A DNA stretch of 64,000 bases from Arthrobacter sp. ok362 (GTDB taxonomy: Bacteria; Actinomycetota; Actinomycetes; Actinomycetales; Micrococcaceae), in NCBI RefSeq assembly GCF_900102785.1, contig NZ_FNGC01000008.1, forward strand, positions 62,001-126,000. Reading direction: 5' to 3'. A program made the translations under genes and the position numbers. The notes beneath the pieces were generated by a model, which saw only the letters and a list, made by a program, of their open reading frames with translations, did not search any database and was not told where the DNA came from. Positions 35,922 through 43,437 of this stretch are shown here, one piece after another (position 1 is the first letter of the stretch; each line of letters opens with the position of its first letter).

Positions 35922-37973
35922 ATGACGGCAACCATCAGCCCCACCGCCGGAGCCCAGGCTGGCTCCCCGGCCGGCAACCCGCCGGCAGCCCATGATTCGC
36001 CCGCCTCAGCACCCGAGGCAGCCGCGACGGCGCCGCACCTGTCCGCGTCCCAGAGCCGCAAGGAACGTCTCCTGTTCGGACCGCAGCCCCGTTGGGTGCG
36101 GCCCTCGGCGGCGCTGCTGCTGGTGGTCACCGCAGCGTTGTACCTGTGGAACCTGGAAGCCACCGGCTACGCCAACTCCTTCTACGCCGCGGCGATCCAG
36201 GCCGGGACCAAGGACTGGACCGCCCTGCTCTTCGGTTCCCTCGACGCCGGCAACGCCATCACCGTGGACAAACCGCCGGCCGCCCTGTGGATCCCGGCCC
36301 TCGCGGGGCGGATCTTCGGCTTCTCGGCACTGAGCATGCTCATTCCCCAGGCACTCATGGGAGTGGCCGCCGTCGGGCTCCTCTACCTGACCGTCAAGCG
36401 GGTGTCCGGACCGGCTGCGGGGCTGCTCGCCGGCGGCGCCCTGGCGCTGACCCCGGTGGCCGCCCTCATGTTCCGGTTCAACAACCCGGACGCGATGCTC
36501 ACGCTGTGCCTGGTGCTGGCCGCCTACCTCACCACCCGCGCCATCGAGAAGGGCGGGTGGAAGTGGCTCGCCGCGGCCGGCGCGGTGATCGGCCTGGCCT
36601 TCCTGTCCAAGATGCTGCAGGGCTTCCTGATCGTGCCCGGGCTGGCCCTGGCCTACCTGTGGGCGGCCCCCACCACCCTCGGCCGCCGGCTCCTGCACCT
36701 GCTGGCCGCCGCTGCAGGGATTGCGGTGGTGGCCGGAAGCTATCTTGTGCTGTTCCAATTGACCCCCGCCTCGGTGCGCCCGTACATGGCGGGCTCGGAA
36801 ACCAACAGCTTCCTGGAACTCACGTTCGGCTACAACGGCCTGGGCCGGATTACCGGGTCCGGCGGGGGCATGCCGGGCGGAGGGAACTTGGGCGGGAACG
36901 CCGGCGGCCCGGGCGGCAACGGCAATGTAGGTTTCGGCGGCACGGCCGGGATCACCCGGATGTTCGGGACGAGTTTCGGCGGCGAGGTGTCCTGGCTGCT
37001 GCCGGCGGCCCTGATCCTGCTGGCCGCCGGGCTTTGGTTCACCCGGCGCGAGGCCCGGACCTCAAAAACCCGTGCGGCGCTCCTGCTGTGGGGCGGCTGG
37101 CTGGTGATTACGGCCGGAATCTTCAGCTTCATGAGCGGCACCGTGCATCCGTACTATGCCGTGGCGCTGGCCCCCGCGATCGCTGCCCTGGCGGGCATCG
37201 GCTCGCTGGAACTGTGGCGGGGCCGGGCCTACTGGCCGGCGCGGGTTGTCCTGGCCGTGACAGTACTGGCCACCTCGGTCTGGTCCGCCGTGCTCCTGGG
37301 CCGCGATCCGGCCTGGCTTCCCGGGCTCCGGGTGATCGCAGTGGTCCTGGGCGTGCTCGCGGCCGCGGCGTTGCTCCTGCGGGCCGACAGCATGGCTGCG
37401 CTGCCGGCGCGGTTCCGCAAGGCCGCGACGGCGGGCTTCGTGATCCTCGCGCTGCTCGCTGGCGGCCTCGGGAGCACCGCCTGGACGCTGGCGACCGTGG
37501 CCCAGCCGCATTCCGGTTCGATCCCCACGTCCGGTCCCACCGCGTCCGCGATGGGCGGCGGCTTCGGGGCAGCAGGCCGGGCCGGCAGTGACGGTGCTGA
37601 TGGCAGCGCCGGCGCCGCGGCCGGCGGCGGCCCCGGCGGGGAGACATCCTCGGCGGAGCTGAACGCGCTGCTGAAGTCCTCCGGCGCCAAGTGGTCAGCG
37701 ATTGTCTCCGGCGCCACCCAGGCCGCGAGCCTGGAACTCGCCACCGGCACCAGCGTGATCGCCCTCGGCGGCTGGAACGGCGGCGACCCCTACCCGACGC
37801 TCGCACAGTTCCAGGCGATGGTGGACCGCGGCGAGATCGGCTACTTCATTTCCGGCGGCATGGGCGGCATGGGCGGGGGCCGCGGGGGCAACTCCGAGGT
37901 CACCACCTGGGTCGCGGCCAACTACCAGGCCCAGACCGTGGGCAACACCACCGTCTACAAGCTGGGAGCATAG
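35922..37973 (+). CDS. polyprenyl-phosphate-dependent glycosyltransferase, ArnT/PMT-like (copy 1)
   Basis: 683-aa integral membrane protein of the GT-C (ArnT/PMT_2, B. subtilis YkcB) type with about 12 TMs. The first loop carries SFYAAAIQAGTKDWTALLFG and the motif DKPPAALWIPALAGRIFG typical of the family. Large Gly-rich loop (about residues 308-335, GGGMPGGGNLGGNAGG...). A C-terminal soluble domain of about 150 residues, again Gly-rich, ends in TVGNTTVYKLGA. It transfers a sugar from the lipid carrier made by the upstream gene onto a surface acceptor, by family analogy. Translationally adjacent to the GT2-GtrA gene. Confidence 0.9.
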   Translation: MTATISPTAGAQAGSPAGNPPAAHDSPASAPEAAATAPHLSASQSRKERLLFGPQPRWVRPSAALLLVVTAALYLWNLEATGYANSFYAAAIQAGTKDWTALLFGSLDAGNAITVDKPPAALWIPALAGRIFGFSALSMLIPQALMGVAAVGLLYLTVKRVSGPAAGLLAGGALALTPVAALMFRFNNPDAMLTLCLVLAAYLTTRAIEKGGWKWLAAAGAVIGLAFLSKMLQGFLIVPGLALAYLWAAPTTLGRRLLHLLAAAAGIAVVAGSYLVLFQLTPASVRPYMAGSETNSFLELTFGYNGLGRITGSGGGMPGGGNLGGNAGGPGGNGNVGFGGTAGITRMFGTSFGGEVSWLLPAALILLAAGLWFTRREARTSKTRAALLLWGGWLVITAGIFSFMSGTVHPYYAVALAPAIAALAGIGSLELWRGRAYWPARVVLAVTVLATSVWSAVLLGRDPAWLPGLRVIAVVLGVLAAAALLLRADSMAALPARFRKAATAGFVILALLAGGLGSTAWTLATVAQPHSGSIPTSGPTASAMGGGFGAAGRAGSDGADGSAGAAAGGGPGGETSSAELNALLKSSGAKWSAIVSGATQAASLELATGTSVIALGGWNGGDPYPTLAQFQAMVDRGEIGYFISGGMGGMGGGRGGNSEVTTWVAANYQAQTVGNTTVYKLGA

Positions 37974-37979
37974 GCCGCC

Positions 37980-40070
37980 ATGACTGACACCCTGAGCCCC
38001 CGCCCCGACACAGCGCCGGCGGCGCCGGCCCGCACGCCAAGCCCGCCGCAGCCGCAAGTCCCAGAACGTCGTCGGCGTCTGGAGCCCCCGGCTGCCGGCG
38101 GCACGCGCGCCGTCCCTGCCGCCCGGCCGCTGCGGCGACGGCTGGAACTCGCGGCCCTGGTACTGGCCACGGCCGTGCTGTACCTGTGGAACCTCGGCGC
38201 CTCCGGCTGGGCGAACGCCTTCTACTCCGCGGCGGCCCAGGCGGGGTCGCAGGATTGGGCGGCCTGGTTCTTTGGCTCGTCCGACGCCGCCAACGCCATC
38301 ACCGTGGACAAGCCTCCGGCGTCGCTGTGGGTGATGGGGCTGTCGGTGCGGATCTTCGGGCTGAGCTCCTGGAGCGTCCTCGTGCCGCAGGCGCTCATGG
38401 GGGCCGGCACGGTCTGGCTGCTCTATCTGGCCGTACGCCGGGCCGCGGCCCCCGCCACGGCCGATGCCCGCCTGGCCCACCGCGCGGGGCTCCTCGCCGG
38501 TGCGGTCATGGCGCTGACACCGGTGGCCGTGCTGATGTTCCGGTTCAACAACCCCGACGCCCTGCTGGTGCTTTTGATGACCGCGGCCGCCTACGCCGTG
38601 TTGCGTTCCATCCAGGATGCGCGCCTGCGCTGGCTGCTGTTCGCCGGGGTGTTCCTGGGCTTCGGGTTCCTCACCAAACAGCTGCAGGTCCTGCTGGTGG
38701 TCCCCGGCTTCGCCGTGGCCTACCTGCTCGCGGCGCCGGCCACGGCAGGCAGGCGGATCCTTCACCTGCTCTCCGCAGGCGCGGCGATGGCCGTCGCGGC
38801 CGGGTGGTGGCTGGCCGCCGTCGAACTGATTCCGGCGGCGAACCGCCCTTACATCGGCGGCTCGCAGAACAACTCCATCCTGGAGCTGACCCTCGGCTAC
38901 AACGGCCTGGGCCGGCTGAACGGCGATGAAACCGGGAGTGTGGGCGGCGGCAATGGCTGGGGCACACCCGGGCTGTTCCGGCTCTTCAACAGCGAGTTCG
39001 GCGGCCAGATCGCCTGGCTGCTGCCCTCGGTGCTGCTGCTCGGCGCGGGGCTGCTCTGGCTGGGCCGCCGCGCGCCGCGCACCGACGCAGTACGGGCCGC
39101 GGTGATCATCTGGGGCTCCTGGGTTGCCGTCACCGGCCTGACGTTCAGCTTCATGGCCGGGATCATCCACCCGTATTACATGGTGGCGCTGGCTCCCGGG
39201 ATCGCCGGGCTCGCCGGGCTCGGCGGCGTCCTGCTCTGGCAGCGGCGGGACCAACCCGTGGCGGCCGCCGTCCTCGCCCTGGCGGTCGTGGCGGCCGGGG
39301 CCATGGCCACCACACTCCTCGGCCGCACCGCGGCGTACTTGCCGTGGCTGCGCTGGGTGGCGCTCCTGGGTTCCCTCGCAGCCGCGGCCCTAGTGCTGGC
39401 CGCCGCGGCCCCGGGGATCAAGGGGGTCCCGGGGGTGGGACCGGGGATGAAAGTGAACGGGATCATGGCGCGGACGACGGCGACGCTCGCCGTCGTCGCC
39501 GCCCTCGCCGGACCGCTGGCGTATTCGCTGTCCACCGCGTCCACGGCGCACAGCGGCTCGATTGTCAGTGCCGGACCGGCCGTGTCCGGCCGGGGCGGGG
39601 CCGGGTTGCCGTTATCCCTCGGCGGTGCAACAGGCGGTGGCCTCGGCGGTGCAACGGCGGTCAACGGCGCTGGCGCTGGCCGCGGCCCGGGAGCGGGCGG
39701 GGCGGGCGGAATGGGCGGCCTGCTGGGGACCAGCACGCCGGCGTCGGCCCTCGTGACCGCGCTGCAGACAAACGCCGGCCCCTACACGTGGGCTGCCGCC
39801 GTCGTCGGGTCCAACAACGCCGCCGGCTACCAGCTGGCAACGCAGCTGCCCGTGATGGCCGTGGGCGGGTTCAACGGCACGGACCCTGCGCCGACCCTGG
39901 CACAGTTCCAGCAGTACGTGGCCGACGGCAAGATCCACTACTTCATCGCCGGGCGCATGATGCAGGGCGAAAGCGGATCCAACGATGCCGCGCAGATTGC
40001 CGCGTGGGTGCAGGACCATTTCACCGCCCAGACCGTGGGCGGGACCAGCGTCTACCTGCTGGCAGGCTAG
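37980..40070 (+). CDS. polyprenyl-phosphate-dependent glycosyltransferase, ArnT/PMT-like (copy 2)
   Basis: 696-aa paralogue of the preceding gene, with the same plan: proline-rich start, AFYSAAAQAGSQDWAAWFFG, DKPPASLWVMGL, FRFNNPDALL, and the conserved ELTLGYNGLGRL loop. The extracytoplasmic C-terminal domain has the same closing motif (AQTVGGTSVYLLAG). ATG 37980 follows the previous stop by six nt. Two copies in tandem suggest recent functional divergence, for instance two acceptors or two sugars. A convergent hairpin follows. Confidence 0.9.
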   Translation: MTDTLSPRPDTAPAAPARTPSPPQPQVPERRRRLEPPAAGGTRAVPAARPLRRRLELAALVLATAVLYLWNLGASGWANAFYSAAAQAGSQDWAAWFFGSSDAANAITVDKPPASLWVMGLSVRIFGLSSWSVLVPQALMGAGTVWLLYLAVRRAAAPATADARLAHRAGLLAGAVMALTPVAVLMFRFNNPDALLVLLMTAAAYAVLRSIQDARLRWLLFAGVFLGFGFLTKQLQVLLVVPGFAVAYLLAAPATAGRRILHLLSAGAAMAVAAGWWLAAVELIPAANRPYIGGSQNNSILELTLGYNGLGRLNGDETGSVGGGNGWGTPGLFRLFNSEFGGQIAWLLPSVLLLGAGLLWLGRRAPRTDAVRAAVIIWGSWVAVTGLTFSFMAGIIHPYYMVALAPGIAGLAGLGGVLLWQRRDQPVAAAVLALAVVAAGAMATTLLGRTAAYLPWLRWVALLGSLAAAALVLAAAAPGIKGVPGVGPGMKVNGIMARTTATLAVVAALAGPLAYSLSTASTAHSGSIVSAGPAVSGRGGAGLPLSLGGATGGGLGGATAVNGAGAGRGPGAGGAGGMGGLLGTSTPASALVTALQTNAGPYTWAAAVVGSNNAAGYQLATQLPVMAVGGFNGTDPAPTLAQFQQYVADGKIHYFIAGRMMQGESGSNDAAQIAAWVQDHFTAQTVGGTSVYLLAG

Positions 40071-40081
40071 GCGGGCAGGGG

Positions 40082-40108
40082 CCGGGCCTCGGTAATGCCG
40101 GGGCCCGG
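40082..40108. terminator. bidirectional hairpin
   Basis: Arms CCGGGCCTCGG and CCGGGGCCCGG (one mismatch), 5-nt loop, between convergent glycosyltransferase copy 2 and the HAD gene. Confidence 0.7.
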
Positions 40109-40114
40109 ATGGGC

Positions 40115-40795
40115 CTAGAAGGTGAAGGACAGGGTGCGCAGGCCGGCGCCGGTGACGTGAGTGGTCACGGAGACCTCGGTGTAGTCGGGAATGTGAAGGA
40201 CACCGTCCGGCAGTTCGCCGGCGTTGGGTCCTACTGCCACGGTCCGGATGCCGGCGGCGAGTCCCGCGGCGATGCCCGCCGGGGCGTCTTCGAATATCAC
40301 CGCGTCGGCCGGGGCAGCACCCAGCAGGGAGGCCGCCCGGAGGTATCCCTCAGGGTGGGGTTTGCCCCTCAGGACCTCCTCGGATGTGACCGCGACGGCC
40401 GGGACGGGTATCCCCGCAGCTGCCATCCGGACCTCGGCCAGGTCCCGCGAAGCGCTCGTCACCAGCGCTACGGCATCCGGCGGCAGGCTCGCCAGCAGCT
40501 CCGGCGCGCCGGGCACCGGGACAATGCCGCGGGTTTCGGCCAGCTCCATCCGTCCCAGCTCGGCGGCGAGGGCTTCGACGTCGGAACCGGCCGGGGCAAA
40601 CCGGCGGACCGTGTCCATGGCCTGGACCCCATGGGAGGAGCGCAGGATTTCGCCGATATCCAGGCCGTAGCGCCCTGCAAACGTGGTCCATACCTGCTCC
40701 ACGATGCTGGTGGAATCCACCAGCGTGCCGTCCATGTCGAACAGGACGGCGCGGGCCGTCAGGGTGGCGGTACTGGAACGCGCTGGAAGGCTCAT
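40115..40795 (-). CDS. HAD-family sugar-phosphatase (beta-phosphoglucomutase-like)
   Basis: 226-aa HAD hydrolase: nucleophile motif FDMDGTLVDST, motif II VTSAS, motif III Lys in LRGKPHPEGY, motif IV FEDAPAGIAAG. This is the subfamily of small sugar-phosphate phosphatases. ATG 40795 (MSLPARSS) is chosen over ATG 40813 because a purine-rich AGGATAGGGG precedes it, though the spacing is tight. Substrate not determinable. Confidence 0.88.
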   Translation of the reverse strand: MSLPARSSTATLTARAVLFDMDGTLVDSTSIVEQVWTTFAGRYGLDIGEILRSSHGVQAMDTVRRFAPAGSDVEALAAELGRMELAETRGIVPVPGAPELLASLPPDAVALVTSASRDLAEVRMAAAGIPVPAVAVTSEEVLRGKPHPEGYLRAASLLGAAPADAVIFEDAPAGIAAGLAAGIRTVAVGPNAGELPDGVLHIPDYTEVSVTTHVTGAGLRTLSFTF

Positions 40796-40884
40796 GCCCC
40801 TATCCTGCCGCATGGACCCGGCTTACCGCTGGCCGGACCTCCCCGTCGGCCCACAGCGGAGCCGCCACGGGCAGTCGGGGTGGA

Positions 40885-41262
40885 TCAGCCGTTGGGCCGG
40901 TGGGGGATGTACTGCACGGCCCATTTGTTGCCGTCGGGGTCGGCGAAGTGGACGAAGTGCCCCCAGTCCTGGACGTCGACGTCGCTGACGTCCACGCCGT
41001 TGTCCTTGAGCTGCTTGTGCGCGGCCTGGATGTCGCTGACCACAAGCTGCAGGCTGGGAGCCGTACCGGGCGGGGCGTCGTTGAGGCCCTCACCGATGGC
41101 AATGGAGCAGCCGGAGCCCGGCGGCGTCAGCTGGACGAACCGGAGGCCGTCCATGGGCCGCTCGTCGTAGTCGGCGTTGAAGCCCACCTTGTTGACATAG
41201 AAATCCTTGGCCCGGTCCACATCGGACACCGGCACAAACACGAGTTCAAGTTTCCAATCCAT
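40885..41262 (-). CDS. VOC (glyoxalase/bleomycin-resistance) family protein
   Basis: 125-aa single VOC protein with two beta-alpha-beta-beta-beta modules: LVFVPVSDVDRAKDFYVNKVGF and LQLVVSDIQAAHKQL, ending in HFADPDGNKWAVQ. Start uncertain: ATG 41262 fits the family; GTG 41271 is possible. Neither has a good RBS. Function within the superfamily (isomerase, dioxygenase or resistance) cannot be told. Confidence 0.88.
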   Translation of the reverse strand: MDWKLELVFVPVSDVDRAKDFYVNKVGFNADYDERPMDGLRFVQLTPPGSGCSIAIGEGLNDAPPGTAPSLQLVVSDIQAAHKQLKDNGVDVSDVDVQDWGHFVHFADPDGNKWAVQYIPHRPNG

Positions 41263-41334
41263 GCCGCACACGCTAGCGCGGACCGCGGCAATGCGGAAGG
41301 GACCTTGTTGACTCTCTAAGGAGTGGCGGCCGGC

Positions 41335-41970
41335 CTAGCCGGCGATGCCGTACAGGCGGTCCCCGGCGTCGCCCAGGCCGGGCACGATGTAGGACTTCTC
41401 GTTGAGCTTCTCGTCGATCGAGGCCAGGACGATCGTCACGTTGGCCTCGGAGAGCTCTTCCTCCAGCTTGGCCAGGCCCTCCGGGGCGGCGAGGAGGCAG
41501 ATGCAGGTGACGTCGGAGGCGCCGCGTTTGAAGAGGAACTTGATGGCCTCGCGCAGGGTTCCGCCGGTGGCCAGCATGGGATCGAGGACGAAGATCTGCC
41601 GGTCCGTGAGGTCCTCCGGGAGTCGCTCGGCGTACGTGATGATGTCCAGTGTCTCTTCGTCGCGGGCCATGCCCAGGAAGCCGACCTCGGCGGTGGGGAC
41701 CAGCTTGGTCATGCCCTCGAGCATGCCAAGCCCGGCCCGGAGAATCGGGACCACCAGCGGGGTCGGCTTGGTGAAGGCGGTGCCCACGGTGGTGCTGACG
41801 GGCGTCTCGATGGTCACCGGTTCGGTGCGGACGTCACGCGTGGCTTCGTAGGCCAAGAGCGTGACAAGCTCCTCGGTGAGCTGGCGGAAGACCGGGGACG
41901 GGGTGTTCTTGTCCCGCAGAACGGTGAGCTTATGGGCGACCAGCGGGTGGTCCACAACGAGAGTGCGCAT
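41335..41970 (-). CDS. upp: uracil phosphoribosyltransferase
   Basis: 211-aa pyrimidine salvage enzyme: uracil + PRPP to UMP. Motifs: [15 protein letters not shown] (active-site loop), PRPP-binding [12 protein letters not shown], and C-terminal uracil-binding [15 protein letters not shown]. Length is typical. ATG 41970 gives the standard [20 protein letters not shown] start. Last gene of a short minus-strand run behind the PAP2 gene (12-nt gap in the reverse order), so partial cotranscription is possible. Confidence 0.97.
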   Translation of the reverse strand: MRTLVVDHPLVAHKLTVLRDKNTPSPVFRQLTEELVTLLAYEATRDVRTEPVTIETPVSTTVGTAFTKPTPLVVPILRAGLGMLEGMTKLVPTAEVGFLGMARDEETLDIITYAERLPEDLTDRQIFVLDPMLATGGTLREAIKFLFKRGASDVTCICLLAAPEGLAKLEEELSEANVTIVLASIDEKLNEKSYIVPGLGDAGDRLYGIAG

Positions 41971-41982
41971 GGGTCAAAACTA

Positions 41983-42843
41983 TCACCCGGATGCTGAGGA
42001 CCGTCCCGCAGGGCCGGGCTTATCGGCGTCGTTCGTCTCGGTCTGTGCAGTGCCGCCGGCAGTGCCGCCGGCGGCGCCGTCATGGAGGTGGGCGGGGTGC
42101 TCAAAGGTCGGCGCGGCCCCGGCGTGTTCCCGGTGCCGGAGCACGTGGAAGAGCCGGTGCGCCAGGATCACAATCCCCACCCAGGCCAGCCCGATGACCC
42201 ACCCGATGATCACATCGGTCATCCAGTGGTGGCCCAGGAAGACCCGGCTGAGGCCCATCGCGGCGATGAAGACCACACCCGCGGCGATCAGGGCGATCCG
42301 GGCGCTGGTCCGTTTGATCTGCAGGCAGGCCAGATACACCACGAGCGAGATCACCACCGTGGTATTCAGGGTGTGGCCGCTCGGGAACGACGGGGAGCTC
42401 TCGTAGGGCGGCACGGCGTCGGCGTGGTCCGGGCGGGTACGGCCGATCAGTTTCTTGCCCACGGTTGTCGCCGTGATCGACACGGCCGCGGCGCCCCCGA
42501 TCAGGATCAACGGCCGCCAAGAGCGGGACGTGTAGATCAGCAATGCCGTCAGGATGCTGGCCAGGATGGGCATCCCGATTCCGCCGCCGATATTGGTGAA
42601 CCCGGTGACAAAGGCGTCCAGGCCGGGGCTGCGGATCTGTTCCATGAATGCCAAGGCGGGTTTGTCCAGGTTCGCGAGGCCGGCGTCGTCCACCACGTTG
42701 TCGTAGACCTCGGCACTGAACAGCGCCAGCAGCACTATCACCACGCCGCCGATCAGCATGGTGAGCCACAGAGCCGCGTAGGGCACGACCCATTTGCCCC
42801 AGCGCCGCGCCAACCAGTTCTCTGTTGCGGTGGTCACTGCCAT
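41983..42843 (-). CDS. PAP2-family membrane phosphatase
   Basis: 286-aa membrane protein with about six TMs and the three PAP2 motifs: KKLIGRTRPDHAD, PSGHT (SFPSGHTLNT) and SRVFLGHHWMTDVIIGW. It likely dephosphorylates undecaprenyl diphosphate or phosphatidic acid derivatives at the outer face. The C-terminal 45 residues are hydrophilic and Gly/Ala-rich. Start uncertain: ATG 42843 directly abuts a GGGAG; GTG 42837 in the same frame would have that GGGAG at a better 6-nt spacing. Divergent from tadA. Confidence 0.9.
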   Translation of the reverse strand: MAVTTATENWLARRWGKWVVPYAALWLTMLIGGVVIVLLALFSAEVYDNVVDDAGLANLDKPALAFMEQIRSPGLDAFVTGFTNIGGGIGMPILASILTALLIYTSRSWRPLILIGGAAAVSITATTVGKKLIGRTRPDHADAVPPYESSPSFPSGHTLNTTVVISLVVYLACLQIKRTSARIALIAAGVVFIAAMGLSRVFLGHHWMTDVIIGWVIGLAWVGIVILAHRLFHVLRHREHAGAAPTFEHPAHLHDGAAGGTAGGTAQTETNDADKPGPAGRSSASG

Positions 42844-42926
42844 CTCCCGACTACTTGACGAATTAACTACATGGGCTGCACAGCGGAGCTGCACAGCATG
42901 CTTAGGGTCGAAACTATCATTGACCC

Positions 42927-43427
42927 ATGACTGCCCCCGAGCCCCGCCATGCCCAATGGATGAGCCTTGCCCTGGCGGAGGCCCGGAATGCCCTGGCCAC
43001 CGCGGACGTGCCGATTGGCGCCGTCGTGATCGGACCGGACGGTTCGGTGCTGGGCGCCGGCCGAAACGAACGCGAGGCCCTTGGCGACCCGACGGCCCAT
43101 GCCGAGATGGTCGCCATCCGGGAGGCCGCCGCGCGGTTGCGGGCGCACCGGGCGCTGGAAGGCAAGGGCGACGACGGCTGGCGGCTGGAGGACTGCACCC
43201 TGGTGGTGACCCTGGAACCGTGCGCGATGTGCGCGGGAGCGATCGTCCTCGCCAGGATTCCGCGGGTGGTGTTCGGTGCCTGGGATGAGAAGGCCGGCGC
43301 CGCGGGTTCCGTGTTCGACATCCTTCGCGAACGCCGGCTCAACCACTGGGTGGAAGTCGTTGCAGGCGTCCGGGAGCAGGAGTGCGCCGCACTGTTGCGG
43401 GATTTCTTCGCCGGGCACCGCGCCTGA
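42927..43427 (+). CDS. tadA: tRNA-adenosine deaminase
   Basis: 166-aa deaminase that converts A34 to inosine in tRNA-Arg(ACG), the tRNA encoded at 18459 in this window. Zinc/catalytic motifs HAEMVAI and PCAMCAGAI are intact; VFDILRERRLNH and the C-terminal helix follow the TadA pattern. Insert EGKGDDGWRLED between the motifs is an actinobacterial feature. ATG 42927 is supported by homology. Essential gene family. Confidence 0.94.
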   Translation: MTAPEPRHAQWMSLALAEARNALATADVPIGAVVIGPDGSVLGAGRNEREALGDPTAHAEMVAIREAAARLRAHRALEGKGDDGWRLEDCTLVVTLEPCAMCAGAIVLARIPRVVFGAWDEKAGAAGSVFDILRERRLNHWVEVVAGVREQECAALLRDFFAGHRA

Positions 43428-43437
43428 TCCGTTCCGG

